DNA from: Zygnema cylindricum
Taxonomy: Eukaryota > Streptophyta > Zygnematophyceae > Zygnematales > Zygnemataceae
DNA: 62,000 bases
Direction: 5' to 3'
Assembly (NCBI GenBank): GCA_037447655.1
Contig: JBBHKE010000114.1
Location: 1-62,000, forward strand
This document shows positions 1-10,740 of the stretch, piece after piece. Both the position numbers and the translations under genes were made by a program. Each line of letters begins with the position of its first letter. Positions within the stretch are counted from its first letter, which is position 1. A model generated the notes under the pieces. That model had not been told where the DNA came from. It did no database searches and saw nothing but the letters and a program-made list of their open reading frames with translations.

Positions 1-43
<43 letters not shown>
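1..43. repeat. (AG)n microsatellite
   Basis: Uninterrupted AG dinucleotide run from the window edge. Further GA-rich purine stretches continue to about 620, so the microsatellite belongs to a longer purine-rich tract next to the first exon at 662-812. Confidence 0.97.
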
Positions 44-44
<1 letters not shown>

Positions 45-661
45 CAATGTACAACTGCACAAAGAAAGTCAGTTTGGTGAAAGGAAGAAGAGGCAGCAAA
101 AGAGATGTGTAAAAAGGATGGAAGTATGTTGAAGAGAAAGGGAGAGAGCGATGAGGACGAAAATGAAAGTGCGCAATAGATCGAAGTACAGTGCACTTTG
201 TAAGCTTCATTGTGACAGTGACTACGAATCCGAGAAAGGCTTCCGAAGGAGAAAAGAAAAAGAGGAGTAAAAACGGTCACCTGATGTGGAATGAAAGATG
301 AAAAAACCTAAACGTAGTTAAAAAGTTACAGCAATGTCGAGCAAATCAAATATAAAAAGAGCAAAACCAACTGAAGAGAGGAGACAAAATAGCCTGAGTG
401 AGAGAGAGAAAGAAAGAGAGATGTAGAGAGAGAGAGGAAAGAAAGAGATAGATGAAATAAAAAAAGACTTCAAAAAACATGTCCTCGCACAAAATTGCCA
501 CTACATACAATAATGCTCTTTAGATTTCGTTTCGTTCCTCATTTCTTATAATAGTTAAAGGAGGGAGTGATATAGACAGGGATAAAGACACAGAGAGAGA
601 TGGATCCATTTCAAGTAGTCCATTAACTACACATCAATTTTAAGAGAAAATGTTAGCTCAC
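44..661 (-). other. GA-rich tract, probable start of intron 1 of the plastid-protein gene
   Basis: Downstream of the exon on the minus strand. The first bases (660-661) form the GT of a donor site. The tract is rich in GA runs, with no second exon that I can recognise. Open frames here are low-complexity readings of the GA repeats. Confidence 0.4.
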
Positions 662-812
662 TCTGTCCAGCATTGGAAGCTCCGCTCTGTGCCAAAACAA
701 TGCCAGGTGTCCTGCTCACACGTGCGGAAACTGCCACAGATTTTTGAGAGACAGCCTCCTTTCCGAGGCATCGTAGCCCGGAAAACTGGACAGAGACAGT
801 AGAGGCAGCCAT
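662..812 (-). CDS. First exon of a putative plastid-targeted protein (transit peptide)
   Basis: The ATG at 810-812 sits in a strong plant-type context (AAAAATGGCT). The 50 codons that follow begin MAASTVSVQFSGLRCLGKEA and are rich in Ser, Ala, Val, Arg and Lys, with almost no acidic residues, as expected of a chloroplast transit peptide. The reading ends at CAGA followed by GTGAGC, a good 5' splice donor that would leave a phase 1 intron. Continuing past the donor gives a hydrophobic tail and a quick stop, which supports splicing. The upstream minus-strand sequence is CT-rich, like plant 5' leaders. The mature protein is not visible because later exons lie outside the window or were not recognised, so no gene name is given. 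It could also be a dead exon copy. Confidence 0.5.
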
Positions 813-950
813 TTTTACGACTGCGTAAAGTTAGTTTAAGGAGATATAGAAAACTATACCGAGAGAGAGAGAATAAAAATAAGGTTATCGAGAGAGAGTG
901 ATCGTACTAGCAATCTAAATGAAGAGAGAGCATATAAAGGAGAGGAAGGA
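813..950 (-). promoter_or_regulatory. Pyrimidine-rich leader/promoter of the plastid-protein exon
   Basis: On the minus strand this stretch contains several TCTCTCTC blocks (pyrimidine patches typical of plant core promoters and 5' leaders) directly upstream of the start codon. An AT-rich TTTATATG lies about 120 bases upstream of the ATG and could serve as a weak TATA element. There is no transcript evidence. Confidence 0.3.
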
Positions 951-1972
951 GAGAGCCCCTGCCAAGGAGAAGAAGCCACATGCAGAGTTGATTCTTGACC
1001 ACAAATAAAGGCGACCAGTTGTACAATTGTACTTTTAATAGTGTGGACTGAATCAGTACGGCTCACTATGCAGGGGTCACAATTAACATGGTTGAGGCAG
1101 AGTACTTGTTTTGGATTGATAGATACGGGGGGTAGTGATATCAAGTACTGATTCTTTCTAATTCTGTCCGACTCTATGTGATTCTGTCCACAGTATAATC
1201 TGAGGAGAGCAAATGTACTATGATTAGTGGAAAACTGGAAATGTACCGGTAGATGTACGGTAATGTACCTTTCATGTCCTCCCATTGCCATGTTTCCTTG
1301 GCCGGGTGCATGTATCCAGGTGTAAATGTACCGGGAGGGAGGGGAAGTCACATGTGTGATCCGCTGTTCTGCTAAGCGTCAGATACGGTTGAAAGTTCTA
1401 TGGCGAATTGACTTGGATAGCGAGGCAGGATATGTCCACCGTCCGATTGTGATGAATTTTTACGGTCACAATTAGCAGAATAATCCAACCGCAAGATGGA
1501 TAGGACACAATCGAATCCGACGATCAGAATCAAGCGGTTTGACGCATACACTAGTGCAAGATGTATGGTGCCGAATGGGATAATGGAAAGACTGTTTGAC
1601 CCATCGGTTTACGAGAGGGACTATTTTGATATTTCCGTTGCTATTTTGCCTCATTTATGACGCGTAAAGTACAGTATCGTGTGACAAATTGACATGGCGA
1701 ATACGCCATCAGTACGGCATCCATTATCTAAAAGTACATGTATTGTACATGTCGATAAAGACAATTTGTACCGCAAATGGGAGCGAAAGAGTCCAGGATT
1801 CGACACTTTCGAATTGCATACAATCTTTGATCTTCGTAGGATCATGTATCCACGTGGTAATACAGCAAATGGGGTGACCTCAATTTGCCACGTCATGAAA
1901 AACATGGAGGATGTCACGCTACGCATCATGCACTACACGCTATATTGTCATTAGCGTCAAAGAACTACAGTA
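951..1972. other. Intergenic DNA, nothing recognised
   Basis: No protein family, RNA gene or repeat boundary recognised. A 165-codon minus-strand open frame (854-1351) overlaps the leader and shows no domain. Confidence 0.4.
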
Positions 1973-1975
1973 TTA

Positions 1976-2923
1976 GGGTACGTCCCAATGTGTTAAAGTA
2001 TCTACTTTTCTCTGTCTTTTTGCCCTAAAATTCAGGGAACTTTGACAAAAACTTTAGCCGTACGATAAAATCATGTTTAACAAAGTACAGTGAACGTCAA
2101 TTTATACTTTGGATGTACGGCGTGTTTGTCGTCATGAGAACGCATTTTGGCGTTTTCCCCTTTTCGACCCCCGGCCAAGAGAATCCAGCCCATAAGAAAA
2201 CTTCATCCAAAATCACCTCGAGGACGTGATTTTACTTAAAGTACCGCCCAAACAGCGAATGAAAAACGACCCACGCACACGCCACACGAGAGCGATTTTT
2301 TTTGGAATGGGGAGAGTCCTCGCTAATTTTCTCCGTGGCCGTCACGCGCATGTACGGAAAAAAATTTGCACGGGTCTCGGACCTCCACTTTCATTCATGG
2401 GTCCTTCGGATGATTTTTCGCCGTCGTCGCCTCTCCCCTCTCCCTCTCCCACTATCGCTTTCATCTCACACTTTTTAGAACACGACACGACAATATTGAT
2501 ATAAAATGAAAGATCTTTGAAAAATATTTGTTTTGACAATTTTTAGGTTTTTTTTTAATGGCAAGTCGAATGAGAAAAGTAGAAAAAACGAAATCGGGAA
2601 ACCATGGCGTAAAGTTATTGACTCAGTTACGTCGACGTTGTCACAAGTGAGCATGACGTCACAATGTCACCAAACCCTAAATATCTACAATTTCACAAAA
2701 ATCTAGACGTCTACCACTGTCGCTGTTTTTGTTGGCGTCACCAATCGTCGGAAGTTTCATAGTCGGCTTCAATCGTCACAAGTTGTACCTACGTCTACAA
2801 CCATCACATGTCAAAGTTCCAATTTCATTTTCGCACATAGGGACGCTCTTCAGAGTAGTACGTAGAATCTTTACTACAGTCCAAAATACTTTATCGAAGT
2901 ACCGATTACATGGGGATGTACCC
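1976..2923 (+). mobile_element. PIF/Harbinger-like MITE, copy 1
   Basis: The element starts GGGTACGTCCC and ends in the inverted form GGGATGTACCC, and is flanked on both sides by TTA (1973-1975 and 2924-2926), the target-site type of PIF/Harbinger elements. The body closely resembles 53785-54748 and, reversed, 5206-5850 (shared blocks around TTTGTCGTCATG and ACCGCCCAAAC). It has no transposase, so it is non-autonomous. The superfamily is inferred from the TSD and the G-rich termini. Confidence 0.7.
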
Positions 2924-3031
2924 TTACCGTGGGAATTATAATAGTGTTGATAAATCTACAGTAGTTTAGTGTAATATCTCGGTTGGTTTTTGATTGTTTA
3001 AAGAAATATTGTACTTGTACTGTACTCTATA

Positions 3032-3060
3032 ATACATTGTACATTGTACATTGTACAGTA
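3032..3060. repeat. Tandem TACATTG heptamers
   Basis: Three to four consecutive copies of TACATTG inside a GTAC-rich stretch. Confidence 0.8.
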
Positions 3061-3066
3061 CTGTTG

Positions 3067-3192
3067 CTTTCGAGAAAAAAAAACATTTATAGGTTTCAAA
3101 TTTAGGAGAACACTGTCATTTAACGATACACGGATTGTCACCATTGGGTCGGGCAAGGTATACACCAGAGGTCGCAAAAGTCAAAATTTTAC
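3067..3192 (+). repeat. Direct duplicate of 4367-4502, with a hAT-like end
   Basis: This block is repeated almost exactly upstream of the hAT-like element at 4473. It covers ordinary flanking DNA, the 8-base target site GTATACAC (3158-3165) and the first ~27 bases of the element. The segment was therefore copied after the element had inserted. A 10-base stretch present in the 4.3-kb copies is missing here. Confidence 0.85.
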
Positions 3193-3195
3193 TTT

Positions 3196-3260
3196 TGGAG
3201 CGTGACATAACCTGGTCGGGCGTCGGTTACTCATATTTTGAAAAAAAAATGGTTGGTTCG
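3196..3260 (-). repeat. Inverted fragment of the hAT-like element
   Basis: Reverse complement of 4504-4569, so the duplicated element end at 3166 is followed by an inverted piece of the same element. No matching right end was found downstream; this is a rearranged, incomplete copy. Confidence 0.8.
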
Positions 3261-4275
3261 AGGTGGGTTGACAGTTACAAAAAAAAAATGAAGCGAACTC
3301 CTCGCGGATGAACATTCGACGGCCAATATTACCTCCAAGACCTTCGGAGAGTATCGACAAAATTCTCTGTAAGGGTGACGTTCCATTAGGCGGTCCTAGT
3401 AAATGTACGGACAAGTCTACTAGCAGCGTTTACTGGAAGGCCGCTCCATTTTGTCAGGCCAGTAACGAACCTTCCTCAATTATCATTGGCGCCACGTAGG
3501 TTAGAGTACAGATTATAAAAATCTTGAAAAAAATATACAAACGGAATATCTGAGCGAAATTTTGTATAACCGGAGGTAATTAATGATTCGCACATAAAGT
3601 TTTCTGCTAGATTTTGATTTTGAAAATAGAAATCAAAATTTCAAAACAGGATGGTAAAAAGACGCGATGAACTTTGAAGGTCGCGACAAACTTTGAATAT
3701 CGGTGGATGTCAGACGGAGCGTGCGAGGATATTTTCACATGAGGAGAGTTGGGGCCCACTGGATGATGTGCTCGATTGCTTCGCAGATCTCAAAAAGTGA
3801 AACATCCAACGGTCAGGAATTACGCCTATATCATTGGAGCTTCCCGACAGCTTTCCAGTTACGATGTTTCGTCTGACAAAAAAATAATTATGGTACGGCT
3901 TTGTACGGCACTATACGAAAACGTACGAAATCCAGTAACGAACCCCACTTTTTGTCTAATGGAACTTCACCCTAATGTTGTTTTTCGTATAAAAACAAAA
4001 TAGGCGGTACGATTTGTTACGAAGAGTCGCGGATTTCTATAGACTACGCCACTTTTCGCTTGATGGAACTTCACCTTTAATCTACATTGGCGAGTATGGA
4101 ATTCAATATAACCACGTACTAACATCCGCGATGAGAGTTAATCTACATTGAGAAGTACGGAATTTCACTTTCGACCGTACGAAAATCGAATAGTAACGCT
4201 ACATATGAGACTAAGTAAATCGTACACGCGGATTTTGCTTGTACTTTATAAAATTTGAATGTACATAACTTCTCC

Positions 4276-4460
4276 GCTTTCAAGAAAAAAAAACATTTAT
4301 AGGTTTCAAATTTAGGAGAACCGATACACTGTCATATAACGATACACGGATTGTCACCATTGGGTCGCTTTCGAGAAAAAAAAACATTTATAGGTTTCAA
4401 ATTTAGGAGAACCGATACACTGTCATATAACGATACACGGATTGTCACCATTGGGTCGGG
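4276..4460 (+). repeat. Two tandem 91-base units
   Basis: Unit 1 begins at 4276 and unit 2 at 4367, each opening GCTTTC(A/G)AG, then a run of A, and ending at the same CCATTGGGTC. A third copy is at 3067. The second unit runs straight into the hAT-like element. Confidence 0.9.
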
Positions 4461-4472
4461 CAAGGTATACAC

Positions 4473-5100
4473 CAGAGGTCGCAAAAGTCAAAATTTTACT
4501 TAACCGAAACCAACCATTTTTTTTTCAAAATATGAGTAACCGACGCCCGACCAGGTTATGTCACGCTCTAAAATTGTTAACCGTTAACCGACCGGCGTTT
4601 ACGAAAACAAAAGTTAACCGAAACTCGATTTCTCGCGACTAACCGTGCCCCCCCCGTAACCGAAAAAGTGCAAAATTAATTAATGTAAGACGTATGAATA
4701 AGTCAATAATTACGATTTGTCGCGTTCCCTAAGATTTGCGAAATAAATAGTGTTTACTACCGTGTCAGATTTGTGACGCTCTGTCACGTTCCCTAAGATT
4801 TGCGAAGTGAATAGTGTTACTACCGTGTCATATTTGCGACGCTAATCATGATGTCACGTACTTCCACGATACCAAAGTGTACAAAGTACGATAATGTTGG
4901 ATTGTATAGACGGTACAAAGTTTTTTTTTTTTTTAGTTTTTTGGTTAACCGACCATAACCGACCATTTTATTTTTTCTTGTGAATCAACTGACCGCAGCT
5001 GCCTGACCCCCTAAATTTGGCAACCGAATCCGTTCCGGATCCGGCGCGGGCGGTCGGTTAACGGTTGGTCACGGTTTCAGTTGACCGTTTGCGACCTCTG
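4473..5100. mobile_element. hAT-like non-autonomous element with 8-base TSD
   Basis: Perfect 13-base terminal inverted repeats (CAGAGGTCGCAAA at the left, its complement at the right) continue imperfectly inward. Both ends are flanked by the identical 8-mer GTATACAC (4465-4472 and 5101-5108), the hallmark of hAT transposition. The 628-base body is rich in TTAACCG motifs and has no transposase frame. Confidence 0.9.
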
Positions 5101-5205
5101 GTATACACTATACAGGACATACGTGGTTGTAAAACTGTAAGAACTTGTACCGGTTCGTCGTTTACGATTTTGTGCTAGTTTCGTCCACAAATGAGGAAGT
5201 TAGGG

Positions 5206-5850
5206 GGTGTCCCCATGTAATCGATGCTTTGAACAATACTTTGGATTTCAGTGAAGATTATCCATAATACTTTGAAGAGCGTTCCAATGTGCGAAAACGA
5301 AATAGGAACTTTGAAATGTGACGGTTGTAGATGTAGGTACAACTTGTGACGGTTGAAGACGACTACGAAACTTCAGACAATTGGCGACGCCAACAAAAAC
5401 AACGACATTTGTAGACGACTAGATTTTTGTGACATTGTAGATGTCTAAGGTTTTGTGACATTGTGACGCCGTGCACACTTGTGACAACGTCGACAATAAT
5501 GACTCAAGAACTTTCAGCCATGGCTTACCGATTTCGTTTTTTCAACTTTTCTCAATCGACTTGCCATCAAAATATACCTAAAAGTAGTCAAAATAATTGT
5601 TTTTCAAATATCTTTCATTTCATTCTAGTATCATCATGTCTCGTTTTAAAAAGTGTGAGATAAAAACGATATTGTGAGAAGGAGAAGGGAGAGGCGACGA
5701 CGGGGTAGTGGAGGTCAAAGACCCCTGCAAACTTTTTTTCGTACGTACTCGTGAAGGGCATGAAAAAAAATAGCAAGTACTCTCTCGTCCTCACAATTTC
5801 CCATTTGTGTGGCGCGTGCACGGATCATTTGTCTTTCGTTGTTCGGATAA
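5206..5850 (-). mobile_element. PIF/Harbinger-like MITE, copy 3 (truncated)
   Basis: Reversed relative to copies 1 and 2. It begins TTA then GGGGGTGTCCCC at the plus-strand left end and shares the internal blocks of the other copies, but fades out near 5850 before the far terminus. Confidence 0.65.
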
Positions 5851-6539
5851 TACGTTAACTAAAATCAAGTGTTGTTTATTGGTAAAAAAATTATTGCAAT
5901 AACACTGATACCGATAGTTATCGGTTATCGAACGGTTAGAGGTCCCAATATATCGGTCCAAGACCAACAAATTCCATATCGAGAATAACTCAAAAAAATA
6001 TAGTATACATACAATAACACTTTATAATGTATTGTATTATTATATTGACTTTCTATAGCGTGGTATGCCACGTGTAAGAATCTGTTCTGTATGTTGTTTA
6101 ACTAGAATTTATTACGGACAACGCAGCACATAAACGTTGACAAATTTAAAATAACAGTTTATAGTTCTAAAACTATAGTATCGAAACGAAAAAAAAAATT
6201 ACATTGTAAATTTGTAAAATCAAACTTTTTCGAAAAACCAGAAAAATAGACAAACAAAGTAAACGAACAAATCTGCCAGAATGCCGCCATTAACTGCCAT
6301 TTATAAAAAAAAAACTGTTCAAATGACATTTTAGAAGGGTATGGGAGCGTGGAACCCAAGTAAAATCCCCTTAAATTTTAAATAATGAAGCAAATATCGT
6401 GATTTTTTATCAAAATTGGGGGCAAGGGAGTCGGCGTCGCGTCAAGGGAATAACCCGTACAGTTGAGTATACTGGCCGTACATTTATCTGTACGGTCTGT
6501 ACAATTATCACTGATATTTCTTGATATAGGCGTTTCACC
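5851..6539. repeat. AT-rich DNA with a TATCGG-type repeat
   Basis: About 5881-5997 resembles 7199-7310 (shared TATCGGTTATCGAA and AGGTC(C/T)C). The remainder is AT-rich, with no gene recognised. Confidence 0.45.
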
Positions 6540-6570
6540 GATAAACAACCGATATTATCGGTTGTTTATC
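6540..6570. repeat. 31-base near-perfect palindrome
   Basis: Arms GATAAACAACCGATA (6540-6554) and its exact complement (6556-6570) surround a single T. It lies in a segment rich in CCGATA/TATCGG and could be the centre of a small foldback element. Confidence 0.85.
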
Positions 6571-6719
6571 AACGATAACACTGATGCCGATATATCCTAC
6601 CAATACATTGATTATCTGCAACCAACAAAAAAACCCAAATCGGTTATTGACAAATCCTTACCGATACAAAACACTACTAAAATCACCGTGCGATATGATT
6701 TTTTATAAAGATTTTTGAT

Positions 6720-6934
6720 GAGTTACATTCGCCTACCCGAGGTACGAAAAGAGGAAAACGGCAAAATAAAATCACAAGACGACAAACATGGAGTATATTC
6801 AAAGTATCGAATGGCATTCATTCTATTGTGGTAAAATTATTCTTTTGTATGGTAAAATATTTTATAGTTAGGGACTAAATTTTGGGAGGAAACGACAAAA
6901 AAAGTCGTTTTTTTAATACATAGGGACACCCCCT
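6720..6934 (-). mobile_element. PIF/Harbinger-like MITE fragment, copy 4
   Basis: Contains the reversed block around GACGACAAACATGGAGT found in the other copies. It ends GGGACACCCCC followed by TAA, matching the family terminus. The other end is missing. Confidence 0.55.
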
Positions 6935-6954
6935 AAGAGTGGATAGACATAGGG

Positions 6955-7162
6955 CAGTGGTCACAAAAGTCAACAATTATACAAATCTGAATTCGACATT
7001 TTGTTTTTTTATTAGGTTTACTCGGTCGTACCTATTTATTTTCTTCTTTTGAATTACCAGTCTAAATCTGGCCGACCCCTTAAATTTGGCACCAGTATTC
7101 GTTCCAGATATGACACCGTCTACCGGGTACGTATCGGGTACGGATTTGGGTAGCTGATTGTG
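6955..7162. mobile_element. Diverged hAT-like element, related to 4473-5100
   Basis: The left end CAGTGGTCACAAAAGTCAA resembles that of the 4473 element, and an internal block around CCCCTTAAATTTGGCACC is shared. The flanking word GACATAGGG occurs at 6946-6954 and again at 7162-7170. The right inverted repeat seems to have lost its last bases. Confidence 0.55.
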
Positions 7163-7409
7163 ACATAGGGTAATTAACAATGTTCTATATCAAATAAACA
7201 TATTGCGATAAAACCGATTACGATGACTATCGGTTATCGAATGACGAGAGGTCTCGATACATCGCTCCGTAACCGACAATATTTTTATCGCCGATAAGAG
7301 TAAAACATTTGGTACACTATACTATAGTACTTGTACAATATTGTATTATATTTTATACATTATATATTATACTACTTTACAGTATATTGTATTAAATTTA
7401 GAAAGTAAA
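7163..7409. other. AT-rich intergenic DNA
   Basis: Holds a second copy of the TATCGG-type repeat (7199-7310) and then an AT-rich tract with many TATA/TACA palindromes. No gene seen. Confidence 0.4.
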
Positions 7410-8415
7410 TGTAATTCTGTGACCTCCATTGGCCCACAGAATTTCCAGCCTATATGAAGCCTCAAGGATAATATTTGCACCAAATGACTTTAACACCAAA
7501 CATAAGGAATACGGTCAAACAAGAGTTTTGACCAGCTTCACCACTGTGAAGGCCCGACTCCCCTGAGTCAAACGCAAAAATAATTTATGTATTTGCTCCC
7601 AGAGCAGTAAGATATGGCTAACCAAAGACAACCTACAAATACAAAAGCCCTCACAGAAAGAGGCGGCAACTTCTAAAATTCCTAAGTCCTAAACCCCTTT
7701 CTAAACCCCCTTCTACTGAAGTACGACACCAATCACATGATTGTACACAAAAAGTACAGGTGCTTGAGTACATTTTGTATGGCCATTGTACGACATGGCC
7801 ACAAAAGTGATGCTTGTCACATCCGAACTCGTTGAGATACGTCCTGGAGATTACGGAAGCCGATGAGATGCTGCCACGTGTCACTTGGTGTGACACTAAC
7901 CGCAAACCGCCAAAGCGACCATTTCGCGATGTCGGCTTGCTCCATGGTAGTCCGATCGGACATCGGCTTTTGATACAAGCCGTTGAAACAAATGTCAGTA
8001 TCATTTGTTTCGTCGGGTACATTCCGTACAACTGCATCTATGTTTTTATGTTCGTTTTCCTAGTTAAATGAAATCACCTACGTGTACATGTTTAAATACA
8101 TATCACACCCCAGATATCCCAGTAGTGGTCCTAAACTATAGGACAAAGCTATCAACTACCGGCTACTCTAACGCACGGTAGATACCAGGATCAAATCATG
8201 GTTCCGGCAGCCACCTTTTGGTAAGGGGAACTGTTTAAGCTGTCTGCCTCCTTGAGAGCACATGCAGGAATGGCTGTGGATCGTTCTCTAGTCTTCAGTG
8301 ACTGCGGTAAATGTGGGGACTTGGAGAGTGGAGCAAGAGGCAGGCTCCTCTAGTTGTGTTTTTTTTTTCCCTTTTTTTATATAAGATAGACCTTTTAAAA
8401 TACATTATTTCAACA
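7410..8415 (-). mobile_element. 3' LTR of Copia element 1
   Basis: Reads TG...CA on the minus strand, starting directly after a purine tract (AATAAGGGGAG) and ending with ATGGAGGTCACAGAATTACA, the in-LTR gag start of this family. It contains the paired stem-loops (7546-7561 and 7566-7579), a perfect 10-base hairpin (GAAACAAATG 7985-7994, complement 8002-8011) and an antisense tRNA-like segment near 8140-8215. The outer flank GTAAA (7405-7409) would be the target site, but the opposite end is truncated. Confidence 0.85.
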
Positions 8416-8417
8416 CT

Positions 8418-9395
8418 CCCCTTATTTTCACATCTATCTTCTGTTGTAATCCACACTCCTCTCTGCAAAATACTAACTTAGGAGAAGGCGGTGGTTTTGT
8501 CATCATGTTTGCTACCATCTCCCCATCTTGTCTATATTCCAAACTTATGATTTTGTTTTAAACCTTTTCCCTAACAGTCTGATATCCACGTGCTTTGCTT
8601 TAAAGTGATGTTTTGGATTTGCTGCAATTGCAATTGCAGCTTGATTATCACAAAATATATTTTGCACTCCATCCTTCATATAGCCAAGTTTTTTAAGAAA
8701 AGATTTTACCCACATCAATTCTTTCACAACTAAACAAGAGGCCATATACTCAACCTCCATAGTGGAATGAGCAATAACCTTTTGTTGCTTGTTGCTTCAA
8801 CAATAAACCCCATTTCCAACATACAACACATACGTAGAAGTACACCTCCTCATCGGAGCATCCCCATAATTGGCACCACTCCAAGTGGTGATGTTTGTTT
8901 TATCCCCTCCCAAATGCAACCATAGATCTCTTATTCCTACCAAGTACTGCATTACCCTCTTGGCTGCTTCCTACTCTATCTTCTAATGGTCATTCAAGCT
9001 TCTACTTAAGACTCTTACAGCTGGTGCTATGTGAGGACGGGTACAATTAATAAAGTATATCAAACTGCCGACAACTTGTCTGTACGGAATAGTTTGCATA
9101 AACTTTCTTTTCTCCGGTCCATACTCCTCATCCAGAACCACAACTTCCCCTTCTATACTCCCCTCGTTTCCCTTCTTTAAATCTATTGTTATAGTACAAC
9201 AATTTGCTTTATCCATTTGAAAATTTTCAAGCATGTTTCCGATTTCTTCTTTTTGAGTTAATCTAATGATTTTCTTTCCTCTATCCCTCTCGATCTGAAT
9301 TCCGAGAATATATTTTGCTTCTCCCAAATCCTTCATTTTAAATCTACTCTTTAGATCTTTTTTCAACCTATTGAATTTCTAAATGATTTACTCAA
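8418..9395 (-). pseudogene. Copia element 1, second RT/RNase H copy and pol end
   Basis: Reads SRFKMKDLGEAKYILGIQ, then the RT-to-RNase H connection with FINCTRP, the RNase H words AEYMAS and FCDNQAAIAIAANP, and the pol C-terminus just before the 3' LTR. It repeats a portion already encoded at 9396-10085 but is clearly diverged from it. Frameshifts and stops interrupt it, so no functional enzyme is expected. The join near 9395 falls inside a short shared word (VL-SKS). Confidence 0.8.
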
Positions 9396-10740
9396 GACAT
9401 ATCCAGAAGTAAACCTTGTGAATGGCACATCTCTATAACTAGCATCACTCCAAGTGTTGATGTTAGTATTCTCCCCTCCCAAATTTAACCATAATTCCCT
9501 TGTTCCCACAAGATATCTCATCACCCTCTTGGCTGCCTCCCAGTCTTTCTTTCTCGGATTATTCAGACTTCTACTAAGAACTCCTACAGTTGCCGCTATG
9601 TCCGGACGTATACAGATCATAAAGTAGATCAAGCTTTCTACAATTTGTCGATAGGGAATATTCTGCATAAATTTCTGTTCTTCTAGATTAATCTGATCAT
9701 CTAAGACTATTACTCCCCCTTCAGCATCCCCTTCACTAACCCTTTTAAGTTCCATAGGGTTAGAGCAACCATTGGCTTGGTCTATCTGAAATTTCTGAAG
9801 CATATTACCGATTGTTTCCTTCTGAGTTAGTGTGATTATTTTCCTGTCTCTATCCCTTTGTATTTGTATTCCTAAAATGTACTTAGCTTCTCCTAGGTCT
9901 TTCATATCAAATCGACTACTCAAACTTATTTTTAGTTGATTTATTTTCTCAATAGATTTACTCAAAACAAGCAAATCATCCACATACACTGCGATGAAAA
10001 TTGCACCATTTTCATCTTCAAAAAGATAAATCGAGTGATATGAGCTGATTGGTATGTAACCTAGACCAGTAAGGAACTCATACAATTTTATGTTCCATTG
10101 TCAGGGCGCTTCTTTCAACCTGTATAGTGATTTAATCAACCTGCACACCTTGCTTTCTTCTCCCTCCTCTACAAATCCCTCCGTTGTTTCCTGAAAATTT
10201 CTTCTTATAGTTCACCATTTAGAAATGCAGGTTTTATGTCCATTTGATGTATTTCTATGCCTTCCGCTGCAGCTATACTTAGAAGGATTCTAATTGAGGG
10301 AAACCAGACTACCAGTGCTAAGGTCTCTTTATAATCAATTCCCTCCTTTTGAGTGTATCCCTTTGCTACCAATCTAGCCTTGTACCTTTCTATAGAATTA
10401 TCTGGGTTCAATTATAGTTTAAAAACCCATTTACAACCGATTGGCTTTCTATTCGCAGGACAATCTACTAACTCCTATGTGTTTGCCTCTATTATGGAAT
10501 TCATTTCTTCATTAATAGTTGTTTTCCATCCATCCCATTCCAAGCTAATTATGGCTCTCAAATATGTTTTAGGTTCTTCCGGATGGGACAGCTTGGTTAA
10601 CTTACTGTTGGCCATTCTCTCTTGAATACGTTTGTTGCTTCTCCGTCCTCCCTCTAATATTCTTATGCTGATATTGAGGGCATCCTCAGATTCTGTTTGG
10701 GTACAACTTCATCTCCCCTATCCGTCGACTGTGGTTCTTC
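9396..10740 (-). pseudogene. Copia element 1, reverse transcriptase (first copy)
   Basis: From the right it shows [18 protein letters not shown], the RT fingers, [12 protein letters not shown], then after a break the catalytic YVDD (9975-9986) in AVYVDDLLVLSKS. The connection domain and the start of RNase H (WSDASYRDVPFT, TSGYVL) follow and end abruptly. Several stops and frameshifts are present. Family: Ty1/Copia Pol. Confidence 0.85.

Noticed and set aside
854-1351. 165-codon minus-strand open frame upstream of the transit-peptide exon
   Set aside because: Overlaps the CT-rich leader, has no domain and ends in low-complexity Leu/Ser sequence.
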